Source: Syngnathus acus (taxonomy: Eukaryota; Chordata; Actinopteri; Syngnathiformes; Syngnathidae). From it: DNA of 64,000 bases. A program made the position numbers and the translations under genes. The stretch is taken from positions 13,517,384-13,581,383 of the forward strand of contig NC_051087.1 of NCBI RefSeq assembly GCF_901709675.1. The letters are read 5' to 3'. Within the stretch, counting starts at the first letter, position 1; every line of letters begins with the position of its first letter. Under the pieces are notes generated by a model. It made no database searches and had not been told where the DNA came from. It worked only from the letters and a program-made list of their open reading frames with translations. Below are positions 37,601-52,284 of the stretch, piece by piece.

Positions 37601-37820
37601 ATTCCTCTTCAACGTCTCTCCCATACAGAGCCGCGTTTTTCACATGTCCGCACGTCACTTTCCTCTCTTTTCATCTGATCGCGGTGGTGCCTTTATGGGC
37701 CGTCGGAGAAATCAACGCCAACAAAACAAAATACATCCAGCCTAGTTAAGACCATACCAAAGACTATAAAAATGGGACCCATTGCCTCCCTGCGTGTGTG
37801 ACGATCATTGGGACTTAAAA

Positions 37821-37852
<32 letters not shown>

Positions 37853-40800
37853 GGGTGCGTATTATACATGGGTACAGGCTTTTTTCCAGCATCAACATGC
37901 CATTTTTAGGGTGCGTATTATACATGGGGGCGCATTATACACGGAAAAAAACGGTAACTATTGTCTGAACAAATTAATTGCACATTTTTTCATCTTTTCT
38001 ACACAGAATCTAAACATAAGAAGGAAAATAATTACAGAGGTCTGGACCTTAATAGCCTCATCGTTGTTAACGGCCATTATCGGATCATGAAATGGCTCAG
38101 CAGAATTAAACCGCAGAGTTATTTGTGTTTCCATAGCTTTCTTTATGTCACGTATGCAATCAAATCAAGTATTCCAGACAAATTCAAGGCATCTTTTCAC
38201 TCTTGATAAATCAGTCGGACATAATTTCTTACGGCATACATGTTAGTGCTATTTTAAGACCAACTTCTTCCATTCAATCTCTGGGCTTTCCTCCAAGCCA
38301 AGAGGGAGGATTCCTCCTGGGTGTAGTTGGCCACGAGACTGTTACCCTGTGCCTGCTGGTGCCCAATCTGCTCAGGAATCAACCAACCCAGCTAGCCTTG
38401 ACTCACACTGTGACCAAATGTAGACTGAACTGGAAGGTGGGTCAGATTAGTAGATAAATTTAGTAGGCAGGCTTGCTTGGTAATTTGTTTTCGACATTAC
38501 TATCATAACAGACAATCCATTACATGCCAGTGAATTGATGTATGTCTCACATGCAGTCCCTGAATAAAACAAAAAACAGATTTAACAATTTGTATGGATA
38601 ATACGTACATAGGATTCCAGATTAACTAAAGGTTTGAACATGCAACTTGATTGCTCACACCAAGATGTGGAATCCAATCAACCAGGCACAACCCAAAATT
38701 ACGCAGGCAAAATAGATGTGCAGTTTCTTTTGCACATTCTGGGCGGAGTAAATAAAATGAATTTGCATAAACAGCGTGATTTATCACGCCTGGTATGAAT
38801 TGCGGTGGCTGATTTAACTTTAAAAAACACATCTACAAGGTGGGAGCAAATTGGCAGCTGCTGTGCATAAAGATGACTGCAGTTATTGTGGCGAGGAGAA
38901 GACAGTCAAAATGTGAGGCGACGGAGAGAACTCACTATTTGAAATACCAGAAACAAAAATTATCGCTACATATCTTTTCAGCAATATAGTTTTGTTGCTT
39001 CTGAACGATCTAAGCGTTCATTTGAACCCGGTCACATGGAGTCAAGCCATTTGTGACAAAACCCCTTTCAGCTCTGCATAATACCACTTAACCAAAGGGA
39101 TACTCTACATTTTTTTCCCATACATCAGTGACAAGTTAATATTTCAGTAATGTGGTGCATTTTAAACAAACAATTTAAAAAATGCTGTGTGCACTGCCAT
39201 ATTTATTAAACATGTGACCGGATAACCTGGCTAAAAATGTCACGTGTATGACATGCATAATTAGTAGAGATACTGCGATCGATCGATAACCGATGACTAT
39301 CTGACGACTATTTCTGAAAATGTACGTGAATGGTAAACATGATCCAAGTCTTCAAATATAGCACCCAACATTCATAACCTCCTTTGTGTTTTGTGATGTA
39401 GTCATAAAAAGCTGCAGTAAAACTGATGGTTCAATACTCAAGAATTGTAATTCTCTCTACTACACATCCATTCATTCTAGTTTTTTTTTTGGTATTACAG
39501 AACACTTAAAACAATGTCTTTTGTGCTGGCAATAATCAAGATTAAATCGTAAAGAAATAAATATCAAGCGTTTCCTGGTGCCTTCAGAAAACCTTAAGGC
39601 ATTTTCACACTGCGTAGTGCACTGTTGATGAACCCTTTCGTTGTGTATGTGGTGATGGGTCCAGATCATGGAATTTGGTGTCAGGGCAGGCGGGAGTTCC
39701 CAGCAAAAAAATAAAAATCGATTCAAGGGTGGCATTGAGGTGATGTCGGCACCTCCAATAGGTAAGAGACTGGCGTGGTAATAGATGTAAAAGTAATGGA
39801 TTTTAAGACCCTCTATCAGTGGTGTGCTGGGACCATTTTTCAGCCTGGGAGTTTCAAATCCAACCAGCCACATGGGAGGCGCACAGGGATAATAGAGTAC
39901 CGCTATATCACTTAACTCCACTATTTATGTGCTGACTGTGGGTGTCCATCACAGAAAATGAAAAGTTAGTTAAAATAAGAAACATTTCTCACACTCACAA
40001 TGTATGCCTAAGGAGTGCGCGAGTATCTGCAACTTTGCTGCTGCTCAGATACTACAAAAGAATGCAATGAATGAGTTAGTAGGTTGGCAACTTTAGTTTT
40101 TAAACCATTCATTAGTACATTGTTAATTTAATTTAATTACACACAGTTTATCATACAAAAACACATACCGTATTTTTCGGACTAAAAGTCGCTCCGGAAT
40201 ATAGGTCGCATTAGCCATAAAATGCACAATAACGTGGAAAAAAACATATATAAGTCGCTCCGGAGTACAACTCGCATTTTGGGGGAAATTTATTCGACAA
40301 AATCCAACACCAAGAACAGACATGAACGAGCAACAACAGGCTAAACGATAGGTATGCTAACGTGACATAAACACAAACGAAGAGCTGAGAACGGGCCTGA
40401 CGTAACATGGCCCCCGACGGCGTGGACTTCCAGCCACGGAGGTGAAAGAGAGCTCCGTAGAGTAGGACCGGGCGTGCATAAAAGCCATGTCCGAGCCCCA
40501 TCTACCGTACCCGAACAGCCACCCGGCCGAGCGCCGGCCCCCGACTTCAATCGGAGGTGTAAGAGAGCTCCGTTGAGTAGGACCGGGCGTGTGTAAAAGC
40601 CATAATAGTTTTTCAAACCTTCTGTGTCACTCCAAATCATTAAATCCTTCAAACTCTTCGTCCTCCGTGTCACTTACAAACAAAGCCGCTAATGATGCCA
40701 GTAGTACGTGGGGCCCTTCGTCATCCCGTGATCGAATCTTTGTCCACTGACGTCACTTGAAATTCAAATTACAGTAATCCCTTGCTACATCGCGGTTCGT

Positions 40801-43800
40801 TTTTTTTTTTTTTTGGAATTTTGAAAATTTGTGAAAAACTTCACATATAAGTCGCTCCTCAGTATAAGTCGCCACCCCACCCAAACTATGAAAAAAAACG
40901 CGATTTATAGTCCGGAAATTACGGTAATTCAGATGGTTAGTGAGCTACTGTAGCATTTAAAATAGGTTTTATGTTGCATTATGTCCGAGGTGGACTACCT
41001 CCTCGCAGACACTGCCATGACAACTGATGGCATCTTCCTGCAGCTCTTTATTTTGATTATGGACATCTATTTTGCTTTTTCTTTGGATTATTTTATATTG
41101 TGTGTTCATTGTTGCCCACTCTGCATCCATTGCAGCCTGGTCATCCTGGAAGGGGGATCCTCCCATCTGCGGTCCCTTCTCGGCAAAGAGAACTGCGATG
41201 CTAAGACATAATATGTTGGCTTTTTTTTTAAATTAAAAACATTTATACAACTTAATTAAGTTGTAGCCTATAAATGATGGTCCGGCCCCACCCCCACACA
41301 TTGGAGTGGCCCTCCGGGAAAAATCCCAGCTCTCACGATTACCTAGCACGCCATTGCCCTCTATGATGCACGCAATAAATGGACGCTTTCATTTTGTAAT
41401 ACTTTATTTATTGTTTTTATTATTATTACTCATAAGATGTTGTAATTGTTGAGTTTAATGCCATTCTTTTTTGCTCATGATGTTTTGTTATTTGTCAAGG
41501 TTTATGTATTGAAATAGTTGTCGGTTGGAAGCACATACGTACATATGTCGGGGTCCAAAGTTTTTTGGACTGTTTTTTTGCAATGTATGAATGCACACCA
41601 TGTCTTTGGCAATGTTCAGCACCACTGACTCCGTGATTGCATTCCCCCGGGCTATTGTCATACGGAAAACGACATGAAAACGATTCAGCTTATGATGTGT
41701 GTTTTTTCGCTCAAAACAAACTTGCTAGTGGTGTTTTTGAGAAATAGTTGCTCCAGTCATTAATTTGACAACACTTGCATTGCTTCTGTGAACTAGTTCC
41801 ACTCAATTCGCAGCTATTTTGTTAGTGGGCGTGGTACACAAAACCAAGACACACTTAGAACTACAGAAGTCATATCATAAAATCGCTAAAAACTATTTCT
41901 CCTAACAAATGAACTCAAGTTTATTAATTTGATTATTTGCCCAGGCCAATGACAAGCTCAAATCACTGCAGCCATTCCTGTCAGTGCTCATAAACATCCC
42001 ACCCACTTACATCTGTCTTTCACTAAATGTAAAGGGATCTCTAATCTGCAAAATGTAATTAACAAATCTTTGCAACACCTTTCCTCCCCCTTTTTCTATC
42101 TTACTTTTCTTTCTTCTCCCCATATCTGTCCACTATTTCATCACAAATTCAACCTCTGTCCTTTTCATGTTTATTGGATTCCTCTGTTTCTCTTGCTCCA
42201 CTTCCCCACTCACTTCTGCCAATTCTCACTGCAACCTGGACTGCATGCCACAAAGGAGGACAAAGTGGTTAGCATCTTTTTTGTGTTCTCTGTGTAATGT
42301 GACTGTAATGTTTTGCCACTGAAACATGAAGCCATTGGCTACATTAAATCTAGAAAAGGGATACATTCAAACTAGGACACAATTGAATTTTTATTCTTCA
42401 ATGTTGAATGCTTGTTAAAAAAAAGTAGAGATGTGTGTGTCGGAGAAGAGATGTGTGTGTCGGAGAGTTGCAATGTGTACGGTTTTTACCGTTTCCCCAT
42501 AGCTTTGTCATTGTTGAGACTCCTCAGAAGTTTAACCTATGACTAATACTACGTTTATTGTCTGTCTCCTCCTCCCGCAAAGTGTATCATAGTAAAGGAC
42601 AGGGTAAGCCTTTCTGGGTAATGGATTTGCTGCATGAATCCTCCCCCCCTTTCCACATTTGGCTCTGTATTCATTCGCAGATGTAAGGATAAGAGTCCAG
42701 TCCAAATGTCTTGTAGAAAAAAGTATGGTCAAGGTGTCCCCGGGTCGTGGACCACTTCATTGATCTAATTCTGAGAATGAATGCAGTCACCTGACAAAGT
42801 GAGCATGAACAATGACATAGGATATCTGCAGGGGCAATGACTCTTCTGACAAATCCTGACCCTTCCGATGGCCGCAGGCATGACAAGTTTGAGGGGGATT
42901 TTGATAAATACATTCTTATAAAATGTTGCAAATGTTGGGTTGGGAGATTGACATTGAGTTGGCATGTAACTTAACTTTGTTATAAATGACTATGATACAT
43001 GAATGCCTGTGCATGCTTCCCCTGCTTGTTTTTGAAACCAGTTCTGCTTTGAACTGGACAGTGTGTATTAAAGATACTGTATATGTTACTATTTTAGAAC
43101 AACCATAACTCGTTTTGCACTGGTTGCCCTGGTGCACCCAAGTAATTTTCTTTGGTGCACCAGCACAAAGTTAGATGCACCCAAATGTTCCGCTTCTTCA
43201 CATTCAAATAAGATTCTTCAATTTCTTGGCTGGCTCAGTGTCAATACTTAAGTTGGACCACTGTAGCCTAAAGTTTAATGTTCCAGAAGCCCAATGTCCT
43301 TCACCAGTTGTATTTTGTCTTGTCTCCTTGCTATCTAGTTTGTATTTAGTATCTGGTCTTCACTGTGAACCTGTACTAATTGAATGTTGAGGAACATTTA
43401 ATATTTATTTATATAAGCTTTCTCTAGACTGATCCCTCCCAATTTCATTTTTAAATTGAAGCATAACGTGTGCTTGAAAGGTTTTCCTGACAAACTTTTC
43501 TACCGTTGCTGGTGCTTGTTTATAGTGAGTGTTTGTTCATCTCTACGTTAGCTCCAGATGGCATCCAGGAAATGAACAAATGCTGTCAGTCTTCTTTTTA
43601 GAGAAGCACTGCCTCCCAGTGGAGAACAGTCAGCCACTGGTTCTTAAAACAGTCATGACTGCAAATACACAAAACCATGGGTACCCCCAAAATATTTTTG
43701 GAAGTGTTATCAGTGTTTCATAGCAAATAACTCTATTTGAGATATTGATCTAAATGAGCCTGATCCACTCTATAATGAGCGTAAAATGACTCTCTTTTAT

Positions 43801-44714
43801 ACCACAGGAGGCAACTAATAATCAAGTCCAAGTTTGCTTTAACATTGTTCCCTTTCAACATATACGTTTTGGAATATTATCCACATCATGCCAATTTGTA
43901 ACACAGTAATCCCTCGTTTATTGCAGATGATTGGTTCCAAGACCACCCGCAATATGTGAAAATCCGCGAAGTAGTGTCACCCTCTCATTTTTAACTTACA
44001 TACATTTTCTGTGAATGTATATTAAACCATATACTAAGTGCATATGTTGGAACATATTAGAACATTAAATAATAGTTTCAAACATGTAAATACTATATTA
44101 ATACGTAGTATAAATGACGTACGGAAAATAATGTATAAAGAATATAAATATAAATATGATACGTGTGTTTGTGTGTGTGCATGTGTGTAACATGTAGATG
44201 TAGCTTAAGTATTCATACTGTAAATATGTTTTTAGAACTCTTTTATTATTATAACAACTTTTTTATAACAAGGTACAAGTGTACATACTGTAAATATATA
44301 TTTTAAACAATTTTATTATAACAATTTCTTTTAAAACAAGGTACAATACTGTAAATATGTTTTTAGAACTCTCATTATTATAACAAGTGTGTGGGCACTC
44401 CCTGCCTTCTGCTGGCGTGTGGGCAACTTTCGTGCCATAATTCCTCAATTTAGAAGTTTTATTTTGAATTTTTGAATTTTAATTTTTTTTAATTTGTAGT
44501 GACTCCATTAAGTGGGTGCCAAAAGAAAAAAAACACATCACAGATATTGTAAAAAGTACTGAGCAAAAATATTATATTAGCAGTCCTAAACCTGGCATTT
44601 TTCCCAGTCTCTTTACTAGAACACAAATATAAAAGGAGGAATTCAAACATCGTGTGTAAAATAGGTATTTTCTGTGGCCTCCCTTGAGAAATGTTTCATA
44701 TACATATCTGCTTC

Positions 44715-44787
<73 letters not shown>

Positions 44788-47700
44788 CTCTGTCCCTCTC
44801 ACGCTCCTCTCTTTCTCTCACATGTTCAAGCTCATAATGTGTAGCGTCGATGAGAAATTGGTGGCACCAGATGCTCTACTTTTGCATACTTATCACATGA
44901 CTCCCTTTTAATCGCATACATTTCGATTAGTAATTTGTAATGTATCTTACTGTGATATTAGTAATAGAAATTCCATTAATCATTCAGACAGATGCATTTT
45001 GACCAAATGCAATGCAATGCAATGCAATGCAATGCAATACAGTTCAATACAATACATCCATCCATCCATCCATTTTCTGAACCGCTTAGTCCCCTCGGGG
45101 GTCGCGGGAGTGCTGGAGCCTATCCCAGCCGTCAACGGGCAGTAGGCGGGGGACACCCTGAACCGGTTGCCAGCCGATCGCAGGGCACACAGAGACAAAC
45201 AACCATTTGCACTCGCACTCACACCTAGGGACAATTTGGAGTCTCGCACTCACACCTAGGGACAATTTGGAGTCTCAATACAATACAATACAATACAATA
45301 CAATACAATACAATACAATACAATACAATACAATACAATACAATACAATACAACTTTATTTTATAGGGCATTTCACAGCAGCTGCTGTAACAAGGCACTT
45401 TACATATACACTTTACAAATAAGATAATTATACAACTACAAAGACAGTGAAAACAGTCAATTGAAACACAAATTAATATACCTTACATAGTTATAATGAA
45501 TATATAAAGTTGACACCACTACAACAATAACAACAAATTCAGTCTTATGTTGGGTCAAAAGCTAAAGAATAAAAATGCGTCTTCAAACAAGCTTGGAAAA
45601 TGGACAGAGGTTTGCCTAACATTGGACCGAGTGCCTAGGGAACTCTGGTCCTGCATGTTTTGTATGGGTGGATTCAGACCAGAAAAGTCCTTTAGGCCGC
45701 TTGTTTGGGCCGGACCAAAAACGGACTTAATTTTATTCGCCGACAGTCGACACAAATTGGCCAAATGGCCGTTCCCTGAGATGGATTAAAAACAGGAGGA
45801 TTTTGCGTGTTTAATTCATATTCTACAAACGAAACATTAATTAGAACACTGTGATTCGACTAGTCAAATGCATTTTTTGATTTTTCGGCTATTCTTGGAA
45901 TGGAAATCTACAATTTCAACAAATAAAAAGCAAAATGTTGTGACTCTGTCCTACCAAAAAAGCTTTTTTTTTTACATTATATGGTGGTGTTATTTATTAT
46001 AACAATATTTTATTTTTATCTTAAAAACAATGTAGTGCCTCTCAGTTTAATCTCTATTCTTTGTCATTGTGCTTAAGGAATCATAGTGAAAACGGGGGCT
46101 GTAGGTAAAAGTGAGAACTGGAAGCTTTCATTGTCATCTGATGATGAGTTTGAAAATAGTGAGGATCTGAAAGGATTACCGGCCAGTTAATCCTCAGCCT
46201 CTCTTCTGACATAAAGAGGTGGAGAAAGACATGAGAGGGGACTGTGGTGTGTGTGGCTTGGCGGCGGCTTGTTCACGTGGGCCTTGTGGCCAGCTGATTT
46301 ATTTTAGATTTGTCTGGAAATGCGCCACCCAGGATTCAGGATGAATGTGCTTCGGCAAGCTTGATGCTAACTGCTAGGATGACTGCTCCAAGTCCATTCT
46401 ACTGTCGATCATCAAACCGGTTGCAGATTTATCTAATAGATGCGCCCTGTTTTAAAATTATGGATTCTGCTGTGGAATACAAGCGATCACGTTGTTTCTT
46501 TGATGCTCTGGATTTTTTTTTTTTCTGAGAACGTTTGGATTATAAATACGGAGGGAGATAAATCCTGCTTTTGTGCTTCCGAAGTGAGGCGATATCCTGT
46601 AACAATGCTTCCATGTGAGTATGTGATGCTGTCTCTGGGTCTGACGTAGAGGATGAGGAATTAAATTGAATCATTTTCATTGTCCATGACAATCAATCAT
46701 CACGTGATGCAGCAGCAGGGCTGAATCACTGTAAAAATGCATAGATCACACAATTTTAATCATCTGTGAAATGAAACCAACAGACGCCCTCGATAGATAC
46801 ATTTTGTTACATCACGAGTATTGACATTATCATAATTAAATGCTTTATGTAAATGAGTTACAGTCACAGCTCAAAAACAATGTTGTATATCAGCGACCTT
46901 AGCAAAACGGAGGTCTTCTTTCCCAAGCTCACTCTTCATTGGGTAGCTTTAATTTAATTTAGTTTTAAAAAACAAAACAAAACTCAATACTGTTTGAAAA
47001 TAATTGTGTTTATTGTTTACTCTAAAACAAGCCTGCCAAACACATTTGTCCTTTGAACCCCTACAGGTAATGTGGGTATGCAACCTGTGCCGTAAGCAGC
47101 AAGAGATTCTCACCAAATCAGGAGAATGGTTTTCAGAGTCAGGGGTGCGGCCTGGGAACCTGGGCTTCACCTTAAATGACCAATCCAGGGTGGGTGAGGC
47201 CCAACAGGATAGGAAGCTACTCCGCTCCAAGTCTCAAGTTCCATCCTCCACAACTAACAGCAATACCGAGCTGCCACACAGGACACAAGGACCTGCTGGT
47301 GGTACTTCCTCTAAGGCTCCAGACACCATGTCTGGTACTCGCTCCCAAAGCGTACCACCTCGGGAAAAGTAAGATGCATTCTTATTACAATATGTTTTAT
47401 ATATAAATTATGTTTGAAGCAAAACAATTACAGTAAAATGTAGCGAAACAGGTACTCGACTTGGCTACAAAAAACAAAGGCACTCTCGATTTAGTCTTAA
47501 TTTGTTTGTGGTCCAAGTAAAAATGACATGACATCTGTTTGGGAAATCAAGCGCCATTGATGAAGGCCTCCATCATAGAATGCTGGAATTCAAACGGGAC
47601 ATCAGAACATTCAAAGAGAGATTCCCTTATCACTTAATAATGTGTTATATTTCCACTCAAAGTGTTGTACAAACACTGATTTTTAGACAAACCAAATATT

Positions 47701-50700
47701 AAGAGGGAGACTTGCAAATCTAAATCTAACAATAAATATTATTGTTTTATGACCAGTGGCACACCATACAAATGATCTGCACTGACAATCGTGAGCCTTG
47801 TCGCTGATACATGGCCATATCTGTGAGAGGGAGCCTGGTGCATGGTCTAGGGATTACATACCTTTTTTGAGGGGAAAAACTCCTCACTTTTAATACACTC
47901 CACACCACAGGATAATCTTTACAGACATCCGCTAATCGGACCTTGGCTAATGCCGGTTATAGTAACAGGGCGAGGGGTGAGTCTGCACTCATCTCATGGC
48001 AAAGCTCCTGGGGTCAAGCCTCTGGCTAGGAGGAGTGAGGGCAACTACTCATGCCCCTGCGAGTGCCCTCTAGTGCACTCCCTGTTGAACATCTCTGCAT
48101 GTCTTCCTGGCGTATGTTGCTGGTTCATCCTCTGGCTGAGACAGAGGCTGGCCACTGTGACGTGCTGTATTGGCTTGGGGAAGGGGCGAGCAGAAACAGC
48201 GTGTGGGTGGATTGTTGTGTGTCCTGCCCTCTCCTCCTGGTTGCTGGTTTTGGGGTGGTTTCATCCAGTCCTTCCAGAGATGATCCTGAGGGATTCCCAG
48301 CCCAGTCAAAAGACATTGTATCTCCAGAGCGTCCTGGGTCGTACCCGGCCTTTTCCCAGTGTGACATGCCCAGAAAACCTCATCAAGGAAGTGTCTATGA
48401 GGCATCCTAACCTGATTCTCAAGCCAACTCATCTGATTCCTATTGTCAACTCTTAGCCCATTTCGATGATCAAGCTTCTCACCCTATCTCGAAGGGAGAG
48501 CCCGGACATCTTGCAAGGAAATTAATTTGTTTGCTTGTATCCGGGATCTTGTTCAATTGTGGTCACAACCCATAACTTGTGAGGTTGGGGAATGTAGTGA
48601 GGTTGGGGAATGTAGATCCATTGGTAAATCAAGAGATTCCCTTATTGGCTCAGCTCCTTCAGCATGACACAAAAGTCTGCATCACTGCAGATCCTGCACC
48701 AATCTGCCTGTCAATTTCCTTCTATCTTTTCTCACTCATGAATACCCCAAGGTACTTGAACTCCTCCACTTGGAGAAGAATCTCTTCCCTACATAACGCA
48801 CTCCACCCTTTTACGACCTCAGATTTGGATCACTAGTATCTCTACTCCAATTGTGATGCTTCACCATTATTTTTCAATTCTCTGTTCATCCATTTCTAGT
48901 ATCAAGATAAATGGAATTTTGCTTTGGTGTTCAATCCTTTGAAATGTTCATTCCTGTTTAAAGACACAACGACCGCATGAACCTCATGAGTTTCTTGGAA
49001 GGCATATGTGTTATGCTTGTATGTCACTGCACCATACTGTATTATCTAATTATCTATTTTTCATCCAGAAAAAGGCCAGTTTCGTACCATGAACAGAATG
49101 GTAAAGGAGGCCTGGGGCGTGGTACTGGACGAAGGTCTGCTGGAAAGTTATCATCTCAGTCATCTTTGGATGAGAAGCTTGGCCCCAGTGACCGACGAGA
49201 GAGACAGCCACAAGATGGTCACAGGCTGCGAAAGATCCATTCTCAGGACTATGATGATGGAGAGGACAACTTGGGTCAATTAGAAAGAAATCGAAGACGG
49301 CCAGAGGATGATGAACAAAGGGAACGGCAGCGACGTGAGGAGGAGTTCCAGAACCGTTATCGTAGTGACCCCAACCTTGCTCGATACCCTGTGAAGCCAC
49401 AAAAAGAGGAACAGGAGATGCGCATGCATGCCAAGGTATCCAAGGTCCGCCACGAACGTAGACACAGTGATCTTGCAATCAACGAGGTCGGACTAGGGCC
49501 TGGTGAAGGAGGAGGCTGTGAAGCGCAAGTGTCTGATAACCGTCTGACCAGGAGAGGAAGCCGCAATGCTCAATCAGAAAACTATCGAGCGTACTCTGTT
49601 GAAAGGACCGTGGGGGAACCAGGGGGAACGGTGCCTCCAGATAAGAAGGGCTTCTTTGAGCCAGGTGTAACACACACAGCAAGAGACAAAGGTGCAGACA
49701 ACTTGTTGAGGAAGGACTCACAAAGTTCAGAACAGTCGGAGTCTTTGCGGCCGCCCCCTTCACGGTCATACAAGAGCAAGCGCGGAGTAAACAAGAGGCA
49801 GATGTCCATCAGCAGCTCAGAGGAGGAGGGCGGCTCCACGCCTGAGTACACCAGCTGTGAGGACGTGGACATGGAAAGCGTCAGCGAGAAAGGTCAGTCA
49901 CACAAATGTGCTCTCCGTACTAGTTTATAAAATTTGATCAGAATTCATTTGACATTTACTTTCATCCTTGTCCTTCCATAATTGTATTATTTACAATAAT
50001 AATAACAACCCTCAATTTCTAGACCCATTTTATAGTCACCAAAACTCTGTGTTGTGTTGAAGCAGCTGTTTCCAAGCTCACACGCTTATCCGTAATCTTG
50101 CAATCTCGCTTTACAAAAAATGCCTCATTTGTTGAATTCTCTTAATCTTCATATTCATAAGCAGGTTATGCCTATAACCCAAATATTGTGTATGCCAGTG
50201 GCACGACAAGGAATTTGAAGGTTCATTATTATTCAAAAAGGGATGATTTTACACAGAGTAAAGTTTTATTCTCGTGACCTATTTTCCCATCAGGTGTCGC
50301 CACACTGAGTCGCACTTGTTGGGCACAATTTTAATGCTGGATGCCCTTCTTGATGCAACCTGCCCATTTGGGGGGGGGGACAAAAAAAAAGTATTGTGAA
50401 AACTTTTTGCAGCAGAACATTTTTTGTATCTTGTCTTGGCATGTACATGTATAGCGTACACAGTACATTTGGATAATAGGGGTGGGGGGATAACTGCATG
50501 CATAGATCCTGCACACAGCACATTGCAGTGCGGTGTCATTGACACTTCTGTGGGGTGCTTTCTGATGCTCTAAGGAGCGCGTTCCTTTATTTGGTGAGAC
50601 CCTGTGATTTAGGCCAGCAGATTTATGGAATTAGGTCAGTGTTTCTATTGCTATGTAATGCTTGACAAACTGCCAGATGCAAAAGCTAAAGTGAAGGCAT

Positions 50701-52225
50701 GTTGCATGCTGTAAAATATTTGGCTACCTTTTTATAGTATTCACCAGCTCCCACCTGTGTCAGTGATATTTGACTGTGCTAGAAAGCATCATATAGGGGA
50801 TCATCCGTTTTATGGAAGCTGTAGATAAAATTAATTGTGCTCCGGAGATTATTTCTGTGACTGGTAATGATAAAGTTGGGTTCCAGATGTTTTAATCCAG
50901 ATTACTATAACTCAGGGACTAGTAATGGGTACATGGTGTGGACTGTGATTATTACCTGTTTTTAAACACGTGTTTCAAACGTTCAGCTTCCTCTGTATCT
51001 CATAACTGTGACTTGATTACTTCTGCTTTGAAAATTTTGTAAGGCACGATATGTAATCAAAACACACAATTGTGTTAACTTGAAAAATATGCATACATTA
51101 TTTCTTCAACAAATCCGTATTTCCATTTTGCTCTGGTTGTGATTTTCAAGGGGAAATTTAATTTACACTGCTGTAAACACACAAAAAGGAAACCATGCGC
51201 TATATTGTGTTTCCTTCTCTGCCTCTCCACATTTCCATGCAAACAAATTTCGCTTATTTAAAAAAAAAATCAAGTTCTTGGAATCTTCTTGTGATGTATT
51301 TTTTTTTAAAGAAGTTACTGATGTGGAATTGCATTTGTCCAATGTTTTGACAGTCATAAAGGTGTTTTATACCTTCTAAAGTTAACTTATTCAGATGAGC
51401 AAGTATGAGTTCACTTAGCTGACAACCACCCAGTCAAAGAGCCAGAGGAACAATACGTTCCATGGACAAGAGTTTTAAGAGGTTCAGGTTACAGTATCTG
51501 TCTAGTACCCCTAAAAGTATGTTGGTTACAATGCATTTAGTCAGGTATACTAAATGCTTGTGGGAATAATCACCAGACCACTCCATTATTTGCAAACCAT
51601 AGTTCTCAAACATATTTTGTCTATTTTGCTTTTCATTCTTGAAATGGCCAAAAGTGTAAAAGTTTTTTTTTGTGTGTGCAGGTGACTGGGACTGTCATCC
51701 GCTTGATCCTACAGTTTGGCATGTGAGTTTCAGCAGAACATTCATTTTAGTCCCATTTTTGGGTGATACAATTTGTAATTTACTAAGTTGTTGATTAAAT
51801 AACGACTCAACTGTACGTAGAGAACCGAACGACCCTAATTTCTCGATAATAACATTATTTGGGGGGTATTATAAATAGGTTTAAAGACAATAACAAATGT
51901 TGTCACATTGTATAGACGTTTACTGTTAAGAGTTGTGAAAGAATGCATACTTTAATTCCAACATGATATTTATATCTTGTTAAATCTATCTGAAATTTGT
52001 AAGATAATTATTATCGCTTACTATGACTGAAAAGATAGTGGGGGTGCCATCATATCCCTCTGTTATCGTAATGTGGCATCTTCCAAGGATCACGGTTGGG
52101 TTAGTCAATGAATTACGTTTAATGACAAAACAAAACACAGTTACTGTGTGCCTGTAGCTGACCCAGAACAAAAAGTATCGGGACGTCATTAAGAACACAT
52201 GCACTTCTCTTTAACTTGCTAGCTC

Positions 52226-52284
<59 letters not shown>

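Larger units (their letters stand above)
35420..47066 (+). other. rims1: rims1 intron 2 (11.6 kb)
   Basis: Contains two CCGTA-end elements, a Tigger-like left end, microsatellites and a SINE, listed separately. The intervals 35.6-37.0, 38.0-40.1, 41.0-43.8 and 45.5-47.0 kb are AT-rich with no supportable exon; ORFs there are short and featureless. Confidence 0.8.

Noticed and set aside
39472-39921. 149-aa minus-strand ORF in rims1 intron 2
   Set aside because: No family resemblance, no repeated occurrence and no splice context; chance ORF is the simpler reading.
47950-48456. 168-aa plus-strand and 120-aa minus-strand ORFs in rims1 intron 3
   Set aside because: They overlap a diverged Rex3-like LINE fragment. 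The plus frame is antisense to it and the minus frame is not the transposon frame throughout.
48977-49068. ATG and 5' extension of the exon 4 ORF, a possible alternative start for rims1
   Set aside because: A strong acceptor (TTTTTCATCCAG) lies at the family's exon boundary and the extension ([18 protein letters not shown]) is not conserved RIM sequence.
49050-49872. Several minus-strand ORFs opposite rims1 exon 4
   Set aside because: Antisense shadows of a conserved coding exon.
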